From NCBI GenBank assembly GCA_035934555.1, contig DASYXT010000135.1, forward strand, positions 62,001 to 126,000: 64,000 nucleotides of DNA. The letters are read 5' to 3'. Positions 19,366-26,920 of the stretch are shown here, piece after piece; the first letter of the stretch is position 1; the number at the start of each line of letters is the position of its first letter. The translations under genes and the position numbers were made by a program. The DNA comes from DASYXT01 sp035934555 (GTDB taxonomy: Bacteria; Verrucomicrobiota; Verrucomicrobiia; Limisphaerales; UBA8199). Below the pieces are notes generated by a model. It was not told the origin of the DNA, did not search any database, and saw only the letters and a program-made list of their open reading frames with translations.

Positions 19366-19923
19366 TCACCGCGATGACTGGACGTAGCCGGCAAATCCCG
19401 CCACAAACTCCCGCAGCTTCTTTCTCGTCCCCTCATCCGCGAGGCGCCCCTCAGTGTCAAATAATCCCGCCGCGCGCGAGACCAGCAACCGCCCTTCGAA
19501 CCACGGCCGCGTTTCGAGCGTGCGCAGGACCGACAGCCAGGCGTTCTGCGCCAGCAAGGTGCCGAACCCGCCAGGCGAAGCCCCGACCACGGCCACCGGC
19601 TTGCCCGCAAATACCGGCTTGGCTCCGTCCTCAATGCGCGAAAGCCAGTCGATCGCGTTCTTGAACGGACCGGGAATCGAGTTGTTGTATTCTGGCGTCA
19701 CCAGGAGCAGCCCATTTGCGTTCGCGATGGCCGCGCCCAACTCGCGCACCACGGCAGGAATGCCGCTGGCAACCTCCACGTCCCCATCATAGAGCGGGAT
19801 GCCGTGGATGGTCTTAACCAGCAGTTGCGTGCCATCCGGCGTCAGGCCGGCCGCGGCGCGTAAGAGCGCAGTGTTAAACGAGCCAGCCCGCAGGCTGCCG
19901 GAGAGTCCGATTATAGTGGTCAT
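19366..19923 (-). CDS. NADPH-dependent FMN reductase family protein
   Basis: 185 residues, flavodoxin-like. The N-terminal Ile-Gly-Leu-Ser-Gly-Ser-Leu-Arg-Ala-Gly-Ser-Phe-Asn binds the FMN phosphate. Pro-Glu-Tyr-Asn-Asn-Ser-Ile-Pro-Gly at about 75-85 is the second flavin loop typical of the ChrR/ArsH/SsuE-like reductases, and Ala-Ser-Pro-Gly-Gly-Phe-Gly-Thr follows. Such enzymes reduce FMN, quinones, chromate or azo compounds with NAD(P)H; the specific role is not shown. The gene is divergent from the ArsR operon, sharing a 105-base intergenic region that holds a clear operator, so it may be under the same repressor. Confidence 0.88.
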   Translation of the reverse strand: MTTIIGLSGSLRAGSFNTALLRAAAGLTPDGTQLLVKTIHGIPLYDGDVEVASGIPAVVRELGAAIANANGLLLVTPEYNNSIPGPFKNAIDWLSRIEDGAKPVFAGKPVAVVGASPGGFGTLLAQNAWLSVLRTLETRPWFEGRLLVSRAAGLFDTEGRLADEGTRKKLREFVAGFAGYVQSSR

Positions 19924-19992
19924 AGCTTTATGGTCTAATATGTCTCACCGATCAGGCAATCGCGATGTTTTCGCCATTCCCCAACGTCGCTC

Positions 19993-20020
19993 TTGACACG
20001 CAACCGTTTGGTTGCATATT
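19993..20020 (+). promoter_or_regulatory. arsR-type promoter with an embedded palindromic operator
   Basis: TTGACA at 19993-19998 and CATATT at 20015-20020, separated by 16 bases, make a sigma-70-like core promoter nine bases before the ATG at 20029. The spacer is almost filled by the perfect palindrome GCAACC-GTTT-GGTTGC (20000-20015). A dyad between -35 and -10 directly in front of a DNA-binding repressor gene is the expected layout for autorepression. The binding protein is inferred, not shown. Confidence 0.75.
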
Positions 20021-20028
20021 GTCAGCGC

Positions 20029-20352
20029 ATGGTTGCCGATGAAGACAAAGTGTTCAAGGCCCTGGCGGATGCCAGTCGCAGGGAATTGCTGGACAGGCTG
20101 CGCCTCAGGGGCGGCCTGACCCTGGGCGAGCTCTGCCAGGGGCATGACATGAGTCGTCAGGCGGTGACCAAGCATCTCGTTTTGCTGGAGGCGGCCAATC
20201 TGGTCGTCTCGGTGAAACACGGGCGCGAGAAACTGCATTACCTGAACCCGGTGCCGATCAACGAAATCTACATGCGTTGGATCGGGAAGTTCGAGCGAAA
20301 GCAGGTTCAAGCGCTCTTTAACCTGAAACAAGCATTGAAAGAGAACGGATAA
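20029..20352 (+). CDS. ArsR-family winged-helix transcriptional repressor
   Basis: 107 residues from ATG 20029; an earlier in-frame start at 19993 would fall on the promoter -35 box. Residues 5-90 are an ArsR/HTH_20 winged helix (Val-Phe-Lys-Ala-Leu-Ala-Asp-Ala-Ser-Arg-Arg-Glu-Leu-Leu-Asp; recognition helix Met-Ser-Arg-Gln-Ala-Val-Thr-Lys-His-Leu). There are no metal-binding cysteine pairs, so it belongs to the non-metal branch commonly paired with SRPBCC/AHSA1 proteins. It probably represses its own operon through the dyad at 20000-20015, and possibly the divergent reductase. It is separated by two bases from the SRPBCC gene. Confidence 0.9.
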   Translation: MVADEDKVFKALADASRRELLDRLRLRGGLTLGELCQGHDMSRQAVTKHLVLLEAANLVVSVKHGREKLHYLNPVPINEIYMRWIGKFERKQVQALFNLKQALKENG

Positions 20353-20354
20353 TT

Positions 20355-20828
20355 ATGCCCAAACCTGAATTGATCTATACGACCTATATCCGGACTACGC
20401 CGGAAAAACTATGGAACGCCATCACCAACCCCGAGTTCGCCCGCCAGTATTGGGGCGGGAATGAGAATGTTTCCGACTGGCAGCCCGGTTCGAAGTGGGC
20501 ACATGTCACCGGAGACGCGGAGCGTGCCATCCGGGTGACGGGTAAAGTGGTGGAAAGCGTACCGCCGAGGCGGTTGGTGCTGACGTGGGCCGATCCGGCC
20601 GATGAAGCGGACGTTTCCCGCGTCACGTTTGAGATCGAGCCTATCGACGACGAGGTGCGCCTCATAGTCATCCACGGCGATTTCCAGCCCGGTTCAGACA
20701 TGGTGAACAGGGTTTCCGGCGGGTGGCCGCGTGTGCTCTCCAGTTTGAAATCCTTCCTCGAAACCGGCAAGGCCCTCAAGGTAGCGACTTGCGGCTCAAA
20801 GCACGCCACGGCGGGCGCCCATGCTTGA
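20355..20828 (+). CDS. SRPBCC/AHSA1-family protein
   Basis: 157 residues. It has the START-like pattern of Activator-of-Hsp90-homologue proteins: Ile-Tyr-Thr-Thr-Tyr-Ile-Arg-Thr-Thr-Pro-Glu-Lys-Leu-Trp-Asn-Ala-Ile at the start, then Trp-Gln-Pro-Gly-Ser, Pro-Pro-Arg-Arg-Leu-Val-Leu-Thr-Trp and a C-terminal Gly-Gly-Trp-Pro-Arg-Val-Leu-Ser-Ser-Leu-Lys-Ser-Phe-Leu-Glu helix lining a hydrophobic cavity. These proteins bind small hydrophobic ligands; the ligand here is unknown. It is the second gene of the operon. Its partner repressor may respond to the same stress. Confidence 0.88.
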   Translation: MPKPELIYTTYIRTTPEKLWNAITNPEFARQYWGGNENVSDWQPGSKWAHVTGDAERAIRVTGKVVESVPPRRLVLTWADPADEADVSRVTFEIEPIDDEVRLIVIHGDFQPGSDMVNRVSGGWPRVLSSLKSFLETGKALKVATCGSKHATAGAHA

Positions 20829-20858
20829 ACCAATCCTTCATCTTAAGGAAATTTGCAT

Positions 20859-21689
20859 ATGAAAAAATCATCGACCGGGCACAGAATCGCTTCCCGAGCG
20901 GAATGGCTCACGGCCCGCACGGAATTGCTTAAGGCCGAAAAGGCGTTGACGCGCCGCAGCGACGAGTTGGCGAAGCAGCGCCAGGAATTACCCTGGGTTC
21001 AGATCACCAAGGAGTACCGTTTCGAGACCGACCAGGGCAAGACGTTCCTGGCCGATCTCTTCCAAGGACGGTCGCAACTCCTCATCTATCACTTTATGTT
21101 CGGGCCGGAGTATTCGGCCGGGTGTCCATCCTGCTCCTCGATTGCCGACGGCTTCAACGGCATTGCCATTCACCTCGCGAATCATGACGTCATGCTTTGG
21201 GCGGTCTCGCGGGCGCCGCTCGCGAAATTGCAGGCCTTCAAGCGACGCATGGGCTGGAGTTTCCCTTGGGCATCCTCATTCGGTTCCGACTTCAACCTCG
21301 ACTTCCAGGCGGCCTACACTCCGGAGCAGGAGGAAGCGGGCACCGTCGAGTACAACTTCCGCAAAAAAGAAAAGCCCTCGCCCGCTGACAACCAGGAGAG
21401 CGACTGGATGACCCGAATCGCGTCGAGCGCTGGAACGACTTGGGCGAAATATAAGCGGGAAACGCCCGGCATGAGCGCCTTCGTACTGGAGGACGACCTC
21501 GTCTATCACACCTATTCCACCTATGCGCGTGGGCTCGACGCCCTGTGGGGCATGTATCAATGGCTCGACCGTGCTCCCAAGGGTCGCAACGAGGAGGAAG
21601 CGGGCATCTGGTGGCGCCACCACGACAAGTATGAGTCGTCCGCTCAGAAAGCCAGCTCGTGCTGCCACACCGAGGAGGCGCCCGCGTGA
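20859..21689 (+). CDS. DUF899 thioredoxin-like protein
   Basis: 276 residues from ATG 20859, preceded by AAGGAA about eight bases upstream. The N-terminus (Arg-Ala-Glu-Trp-Leu-Thr-Ala-Arg, Glu-Lys-Ala-Leu-Thr-Arg, Glu-Leu-Pro-Trp-Val) and Tyr-His-Phe-Met-Phe-Gly-Pro-Glu-Tyr with Cys89-Pro-Ser-Cys92 are diagnostic of DUF899, a thioredoxin-fold family. The CxxC pair suggests redox activity, but no reaction is established. The C-terminus ends in Ser-Ser-Cys-Cys-His, an extra possible thiol or metal site. It is third in the ArsR operon and its stop overlaps the next gene's GTG. Confidence 0.88.
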   Translation: MKKSSTGHRIASRAEWLTARTELLKAEKALTRRSDELAKQRQELPWVQITKEYRFETDQGKTFLADLFQGRSQLLIYHFMFGPEYSAGCPSCSSIADGFNGIAIHLANHDVMLWAVSRAPLAKLQAFKRRMGWSFPWASSFGSDFNLDFQAAYTPEQEEAGTVEYNFRKKEKPSPADNQESDWMTRIASSAGTTWAKYKRETPGMSAFVLEDDLVYHTYSTYARGLDALWGMYQWLDRAPKGRNEEEAGIWWRHHDKYESSAQKASSCCHTEEAPA

Positions 21690-21964
21690 AGACCTGCCAC
21701 GACTGCCAGCCTGCGACGCGGGACCGCAGCAAGCCGCGCTGCCCTGCGTCGCGCTGGCGGCATGGCGGTGAGCTCGTTGGGTGGTTCATTCCAAGCGCCA
21801 CGCTGGTCTTGTTGCCCAAATGCCCCGTTTGTATAGCAATGTATGTGGGGCTGTTCAGCGGCGTCGGCATTTCGGTTGCAAGCGCATCCAACCTTCGGAT
21901 AGCGCTGCTGACCATGTGCTTCGCCGTGCTGCTCTGCCTAACGCTGAAACGCCTGTTCCGCTGA
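21686..21964 (+). CDS. Small two-helix membrane protein with CxxC motifs
   Basis: 92 residues from GTG 21686, which overlaps the DUF899 stop as GTGA and follows a GAGGAGG ribosome-binding site about ten bases upstream. The N-terminus has Cys-His-Asp-Cys. A hydrophobic segment follows (Ala-Thr-Leu-Val-Leu-Leu-Pro-Lys-Cys-Pro-Val-Cys-Ile-Ala-Met-Tyr-Val-Gly-Leu), then a second membrane helix and a basic tail Lys-Arg-Leu-Phe-Arg. The Lys-Cys-Pro-x-Cys at the membrane surface could bind metal or cycle redox state. I recognise no named family. Coupling to the DUF899 gene suggests a shared redox or detoxification role. Confidence 0.6.
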   Translation: MKTCHDCQPATRDRSKPRCPASRWRHGGELVGWFIPSATLVLLPKCPVCIAMYVGLFSGVGISVASASNLRIALLTMCFAVLLCLTLKRLFR

Positions 21965-22027
21965 CCTCGGAGAACAAGGCGTTTTCGTCCGCGCAGACCC
22001 GAGCCCCGGCCAGGTTGTAGCGGCCGG

Positions 22028-22714
22028 TCACTCCCCGTTCACAAGCGCCGGTAATTCGCGCAGGCTGCCAATCAAGTGCGTATGCGGATGAACCGCCAAT
22101 TGTTCCCGAGTGTGTGTCCCATTGGTCACACCGACCACCAGCGCGCAGCCTGCCGCTGTCCCCTCGAGCAAATCCGACGGCGTGTCTCCCACCTTCGCTA
22201 CCGCTTTCGGGTCACCCACCCCGCTCAACTCCATCGCCCGCAGGAGCAGGTCCGCATGCGGCCGCCCGCGACGCACTTCATCACTCGTGACTGTCGCGCT
22301 CAGAAGGGAATCCCCGTCCCATCCGAGCCGCTCCAGGATCGCATTGGCAATCGGCCGGCTGAACCCCGTATCCAGCGCCAGCCGCACGCCCGCCTGCTTG
22401 AGTTGGTCGAATGCCTCGAGGGTGTGCGGCATCGGCTCGACGTTCGGCGACGTTCGATAAAACCGCAACATGCGTCCGAGGAAATCCTCGTGTATGGTGT
22501 TCACCAGTTCTGGCGTCACTGGCACCCCGGCCTTGGCCTTGGCCTGGAGCAAATCGCGAATTGCCACCGGTTTGGGCAGTCCCATCACCGTGTTCACGTC
22601 CTCCCGGCTCACAGGAACATGCGCTGCCAGCGCCTCGCGCAGGCACGTGTTCACCGCGTCATCGTCCCGCACCGTCGTGCCCGCCATGTCGAATACCACC
22701 AGTTGTATTTTCAT
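22028..22714 (-). CDS. PhnX-like phosphonatase (HAD superfamily, TIGR03351 type)
   Basis: 228 residues from ATG 22714; a GTG one codon upstream is possible. The first HAD motif is Asp-Met-Ala-Gly-Thr-Thr (nucleophile Asp9), the DxAGT form of phosphonatases. Met-Gly-Leu-Pro-Lys48 in the cap matches the lysine that forms a Schiff base with phosphonoacetaldehyde in PhnX. Gly-Arg-Pro replaces the usual HAD lysine with arginine, and Val-Gly-Asp-Thr-Pro-Ser-Asp is the acidic motif. Length and wording fit the PhnX-like family TIGR03351 rather than classical PhnX (about 265 residues). The expected reaction is phosphonoacetaldehyde to acetaldehyde and phosphate. It is divergent from transporter, phnW and the PbfA-like gene, which would supply that substrate. 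Confidence 0.82.
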   Translation of the reverse strand: MKIQLVVFDMAGTTVRDDDAVNTCLREALAAHVPVSREDVNTVMGLPKPVAIRDLLQAKAKAGVPVTPELVNTIHEDFLGRMLRFYRTSPNVEPMPHTLEAFDQLKQAGVRLALDTGFSRPIANAILERLGWDGDSLLSATVTSDEVRRGRPHADLLLRAMELSGVGDPKAVAKVGDTPSDLLEGTAAGCALVVGVTNGTHTREQLAVHPHTHLIGSLRELPALVNGE

Positions 22715-22918
22715 CACGCGTTCGGTTCCTTCGTTACCTTGTGGTCATGCCCTCTTGATTAACACAACCGGCGAATCAAGGAAAGCCCGTTGCCTGAGTG
22801 TTAACCTGATTGTTACTTGCGACCACGCGGCCAGTGACTACACTTGCCCCGTGACCACTTACACGCGTGCGCCCGCGCTTTGGCCGCGGGGTTGGGCTGT
22901 TGTGCGGCTCAGTTTATA

Positions 22919-24265
22919 ATGCAGTTGAGTTCTTCTAATCGCACAGCCATGGCGGGGACCGACACCAGCGCTCAACCCGGCGCGGAGGACCCGACCGCGA
23001 CGCCCCTGGCAGGCACATCGGCGCGCGCGGCCTTGCAGTTAGGCTGCATTATCCTGGGGTACATTGGCGTTTACCTTTGCCGCAAGAATTTCGCCGTGGC
23101 CGTTCCCTTGCTGCAGACTTCCTTTGGCGCCGATAAAGCGCAAGTCGGCGCGATCGACAGCTACGCCACCATGGCCTATGCCGCCGGGAAGCTGTTCTGG
23201 GGACCGCTCCTGATCGATCGCATCGGGGGCCGGACCTGCTTCTTCCTGGCCTTGGGCGGAGTGGCGTTGTTCGGCGGCCTCTCGGCCTTCGCGGTGAGCC
23301 TGCCGCTGCTGGGAGTGTTTTATGCCGCGAACCGGTTTTGCGGCTCCGGCGGTTGGGGCAGCATGGTCAAAATGGTGCCGGACTGGTTTGGACCGAAGCA
23401 CCTCGCGCTGGCCATGGCCTTCCTCTCGCTGAGTTTCGTCTTCGGCGGAGTGTGTTCCTTGCTGCTGGCCGGCGAGGTCGCGGCGCTCAGCGGCAACCGC
23501 TGGCAAGCCGTCATGGGCGTCCCCTCTCTCATTCTGGTTGGCATTATCGGCATTTGCTGGCTGGTGCTCTCGAATAACCGCGCGCAAAAAACCACCTCCT
23601 CGGCACAGAAATCCGAATGGCGGTTCAGCCGCATCTTCGAGCTGGCGAAAATCCCCCAATTCTGGATTGTTTGCGCCCTCTCGTTTATTCTCACCATCAC
23701 ACGCGAAACCTTTAATGTCTGGACAGTCGATTTCCTTCGCACCGAAAGCGGTGGTCATCTCTCAACTCAGATCGCCGCGTTGCTCTCGACGCCTTTCGAC
23801 GCGCTCGGCGCGGTCGGTATCTTGCTGCTCGGCTGGGCGCTGGACCGCCTCTCCGGCACCCGCCGCAACTGGTTGCTGTTCGGAATCCTCGCGGCCTGTG
23901 GCTGCCTGGTGCTCGCGTTGCCGCTCCTGGCGCACATGCAATTGTGGATGGTCGTCACCGCCATCGGTCTGATCGGGTTCCTCTCCTACGGCCCTTACAG
24001 TCTTTTGGCCGGCGTGCTTTCCGTCGAAATTCGGGGAAAAGAATTTGTCGCCACAGTGGCTGGGCTGGTCGATGCCTCGGGCTACCTGGCGGGTATTCTT
24101 TCGGGCTATCTCTTTGGCCGAATTCTCGATCGCGGCGGTTATCGCCTCGGCTTTCACTGCCTCGGATTCGTTACCCTGGCGGCCGCCGTGCTCTGCCTCG
24201 GACTGTACAGCCGCAAGCGCCTGGCTCACACCCAAGCCAACACTGCGACCCCTGGAAGCACGTGA
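22919..24265 (+). CDS. OPA-family (GlpT/UhpT-like) MFS transporter, putative phosphonate importer
   Basis: 448 residues from ATG 22919; a later ATG at 22949 is also plausible. Twelve hydrophobic segments are visible. The first contains Gly-Tyr-Ile-Gly-Val-Tyr-Leu-Cys-Arg-Lys-Asn-Phe, the organophosphate:phosphate antiporter signature in which the Arg binds phosphate. Arg-Phe-Cys-Gly-Ser-Gly-Gly-Trp-Gly follows around helix 4-5. The family exchanges glycerol-3-phosphate or sugar phosphates for phosphate. Placed 24 bases before phnW, this one most likely takes up 2-aminoethylphosphonate or its hydroxy derivative. That substrate is inference from position. Confidence 0.85.
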   Translation: MQLSSSNRTAMAGTDTSAQPGAEDPTATPLAGTSARAALQLGCIILGYIGVYLCRKNFAVAVPLLQTSFGADKAQVGAIDSYATMAYAAGKLFWGPLLIDRIGGRTCFFLALGGVALFGGLSAFAVSLPLLGVFYAANRFCGSGGWGSMVKMVPDWFGPKHLALAMAFLSLSFVFGGVCSLLLAGEVAALSGNRWQAVMGVPSLILVGIIGICWLVLSNNRAQKTTSSAQKSEWRFSRIFELAKIPQFWIVCALSFILTITRETFNVWTVDFLRTESGGHLSTQIAALLSTPFDALGAVGILLLGWALDRLSGTRRNWLLFGILAACGCLVLALPLLAHMQLWMVVTAIGLIGFLSYGPYSLLAGVLSVEIRGKEFVATVAGLVDASGYLAGILSGYLFGRILDRGGYRLGFHCLGFVTLAAAVLCLGLYSRKRLAHTQANTATPGST

Positions 24266-24289
24266 AATGCAACCCGCAAATCAGGCTCT

Positions 24290-25444
24290 ATGAACTCTCG
24301 TGAGTCGAACGACCCGCTGCTGTTTACACCGGGCCCGCTGACCACCAGCCGCACGGTCAAAGAAGCGATGCTCCACGACGCCGGTTCCTGGCACGGGGAA
24401 TTCAACGCCAGGGTGCATGGGATTCGCGAGCAACTCCTCGCCGTGGCCGGCGTCACCCGCGCCGAAGGGTGGGAAACGGTCCTCATGCAGGGCAGCGGCA
24501 CCTTCGGGGTCGAATCGGTGTTTGCCTCCTGCGTGCCGCCGGACGGCAAGGTCTGCGTGCTGGCCAACGGCGCTTACGGCGAGCGTATGGTGGCGATGCT
24601 TTCTCACTTGCGAATCGAGCACACCGTGCTGCGCTCCCCGGAACACCAACCGCACGCGCCTGAGATTCTGCAAGAAGCACTGGCCGGCCACCCGCGCTTT
24701 ACGCACCTGGCGATGGTCCATTGCGAAACCACCACCGGCATTCTCAACCCGGTCGAACCCATCGGCCGCATCGCCCGCAGCCACGGCTTGCAATTGATGG
24801 TGGATGCGATGAGCAGCTTCGGCGCGGTCGAACTCGATCTCGAAGCCGCGGGCGTCGATTTTCTAATCTCTTCACCCAACAAGTGCCTTGAGGGCGTGCC
24901 CGGGTTCTGTTTTGTGATTGGCCGCCGCGCCGCGCTCCTCGCCAATGAAACCCGCGAGCGTTCCCTCAGCCTCAGCCTCGCCGGCCAGTTGCGCGGATTC
25001 GAGAAGAATGGCCAGTTCCGCTACACGCCCCCGACGCACACTCTGCTGGCCTTCGAGCAAGCGTTGAAAGAGCACGCGGCCGAAGGCGGTGTGCCGGCGC
25101 GCGGCGCCCGTTACCGCCGCAACCATGCCGCCCTGCTCGAAGGCATGCAGCGCCTTGGCTTCAAGTCTTATCTGCCTGCCGCTGTCCAAAGCTACATCAT
25201 CACCGCATTCCACTACCCGCCCGACCCGCACTTCCAGTTCCACGAGTTCTACCGCCGGCTCAGCGATAAAGGCTTTCTCATTTATCCCGGCAAACTTAGC
25301 TCGGCCGATACATTCCGCGTCGGCAACATCGGCCATCTATTCGAGCCGGACATTCGCTCGTTGCTCACTGGGATCGAACAAGTCCTTGAAGAAATGAGCG
25401 TCCGCATGCCTCGCCGCGATTTGACCGCAGCGCCCACCGCTTAA
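24290..25444 (+). CDS. phnW: 2-aminoethylphosphonate--pyruvate transaminase
   Basis: 384 residues, fold-type I PLP enzyme. The N-terminal Leu-Phe-Thr-Pro-Gly-Pro-Leu-Thr-Thr-Ser plus Lys198 in Ser-Ser-Pro-Asn-Lys-Cys-Leu-Glu-Gly-Val-Pro-Gly (Schiff base) and Asp172 in Val-Asp-Ala-Met-Ser-Ser-Phe-Gly (pyridine nitrogen) are the PhnW pattern. Gln-Gly-Ser-Gly-Thr at 67-71 holds the cofactor phosphate. It moves the amino group of 2-aminoethylphosphonate to pyruvate, giving phosphonoacetaldehyde and alanine. The product is the substrate of the PhnX-type hydrolase encoded divergently. It lies between the transporter gene and the PbfA-like gene, three bases from the latter. Confidence 0.93.
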   Translation: MNSRESNDPLLFTPGPLTTSRTVKEAMLHDAGSWHGEFNARVHGIREQLLAVAGVTRAEGWETVLMQGSGTFGVESVFASCVPPDGKVCVLANGAYGERMVAMLSHLRIEHTVLRSPEHQPHAPEILQEALAGHPRFTHLAMVHCETTTGILNPVEPIGRIARSHGLQLMVDAMSSFGAVELDLEAAGVDFLISSPNKCLEGVPGFCFVIGRRAALLANETRERSLSLSLAGQLRGFEKNGQFRYTPPTHTLLAFEQALKEHAAEGGVPARGARYRRNHAALLEGMQRLGFKSYLPAAVQSYIITAFHYPPDPHFQFHEFYRRLSDKGFLIYPGKLSSADTFRVGNIGHLFEPDIRSLLTGIEQVLEEMSVRMPRRDLTAAPTA

Positions 25445-25447
25445 CCC

Positions 25448-26893
25448 ATGAAACCTCCCCTGCCCCAGGACGCAATTCCACAAAGGCCCATCGCCACCGC
25501 TGCCACGAACCCCGCCCCAACGCCTCCCGATTTTCGCGGCGAAGGCGACCTGAACCACTCGCCTGCGCGCCGAGCCTGGGCGGCCGAACATGTCGGAGCC
25601 AAGGCACGGCAATTGCTCGAACGGGACGCGGCGCACTTCCTGCATCAATCACTTTCGACGCCCTGCCTCAACGTCCTGCGCCATGCCGAAGGCGCCTGGA
25701 TTGAAGACATCGAAGGGCGCCGTTACCTCGATTTCCATGGCAATTGCGTCCACCAGGTCGGCTTCGCCCATCCTAAAGTTATTGCCGCCATTAAACGCCA
25801 ACTCGACGAGCTTTGCTTTTGCCCACGCCGCTACACCTGTCAGTCCGCCATCGACCTGGCCGCCCGACTCACCTCCCTGGCGCCTGGCAACCTCAAGCGC
25901 GTTCTGTTCGCCCCCGGCGGCACCACCGCGGTGGGCATGGCGCTCAAATACGCGCGCGTCGCCACCGGCCGCTTCAAGTTCGTTTCCCTCTGGGATTCCT
26001 TCCACGGCGCCTCGCTCGATGCTATTTCCATCGGAGGCGAGGCCGCGTTCCGGCACGGCATCGGACCGCTGCTGCCCGGCTGCGAACACGTCCCCCCGCC
26101 CGAGCCGATGCGTTGCCCGTTCCGCTGCGGGAAGACCTGCAATCTTACTTGCTCCGATTACCTGGAGTATGTGCTCGAAAAAGAGGGGGACGTCGCCGCT
26201 GTCATCGCCGAGACAGTCCGCAACACGCCTTTCATTCCGCCGCCGGAATACTGGCAGCGCATCCGCAAAGCGTGCGACCGCCATGGCACGTTGCTGATTC
26301 TCGATGAGATTCCCATCGGCCTGGGGCGCAGCGGGCGCCTGTTCGCGTTCGAGCATTATAACATCGTTCCCGACATGGTCCTGCTCGGCAAAGGGTTGGG
26401 CGGAGGCATCTTTCCCCTGGCGGCGCTGCTCGCTCGCGACGAGCTCGATGTGGGCGGCGAGATGGCCCTGGGCCATTACACGCACGAAAAGAATCCCGTC
26501 GCCTGCGCGGCCGCCCTTGCCACGCTTGACGTCTTGCGCGAGGAAGGTCTCCCTGAGCGCGCGCAGAAACTCGGCGTCTATGCCCTTGAGCGCATGCGCG
26601 CGATGGCAATGCGCCAGCCGCTGATCGCCGACGTGCGCGGCTTGGGGCTCTTGCTTGGGATTGAGCTGGGCTTGCCTCGCCAAAACGGCGAGCACCGGCC
26701 GGCCGTCGCCGAAGCTGAGCAAGTGATGTACGAATGCCTTAAGCGCGGACTCAGCTTCAAAGTCACGATGGGCAACGTGCTGACGTTGACCCCTGCCCTC
26801 ACCATCACGAAGGCGGAGTTGGACCAGGCCTTCGAAATCCTGGAGGCCGCCATTGCAAAAGCGGCCATTGACCCCACGGTTGCGCCGGCGTGA
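25448..26893 (+). CDS. Class III aminotransferase-fold PLP enzyme, probable 1-hydroxy-2-aminoethylphosphonate ammonia-lyase (PbfA-like)
   Basis: 481 residues. Class III signatures are clear: Asp286 in Leu-Ile-Leu-Asp-Glu-Ile-Pro-Ile-Gly-Leu-Gly-Arg-Ser-Gly and the PLP lysine Lys315 in Leu-Leu-Gly-Lys-Gly-Leu-Gly-Gly-Gly. Residues 223-235 hold an evenly spaced Cys-x3-Cys-x3-Cys-x3-Cys. Class III enzymes in phnW/phnX clusters include PbfA, which deaminates (R)-1-hydroxy-2-aminoethylphosphonate to phosphonoacetaldehyde and so feeds the same hydrolase. The assignment to PbfA rests on position three bases after phnW, so an ordinary omega-aminotransferase is the alternative. The N-terminal 35 residues are Pro-rich and probably disordered. 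Confidence 0.7.
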   Translation: MKPPLPQDAIPQRPIATAATNPAPTPPDFRGEGDLNHSPARRAWAAEHVGAKARQLLERDAAHFLHQSLSTPCLNVLRHAEGAWIEDIEGRRYLDFHGNCVHQVGFAHPKVIAAIKRQLDELCFCPRRYTCQSAIDLAARLTSLAPGNLKRVLFAPGGTTAVGMALKYARVATGRFKFVSLWDSFHGASLDAISIGGEAAFRHGIGPLLPGCEHVPPPEPMRCPFRCGKTCNLTCSDYLEYVLEKEGDVAAVIAETVRNTPFIPPPEYWQRIRKACDRHGTLLILDEIPIGLGRSGRLFAFEHYNIVPDMVLLGKGLGGGIFPLAALLARDELDVGGEMALGHYTHEKNPVACAAALATLDVLREEGLPERAQKLGVYALERMRAMAMRQPLIADVRGLGLLLGIELGLPRQNGEHRPAVAEAEQVMYECLKRGLSFKVTMGNVLTLTPALTITKAELDQAFEILEAAIAKAAIDPTVAPA

Positions 26894-26920
26894 AGGGTGC
26901 CCTCCATCAACCATTAACCG

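Noticed and set aside
25649..26914. 421-codon open frame opposite the PbfA-like gene
   Set aside because: It is antisense to a well-conserved PLP enzyme and has no recognisable domain.
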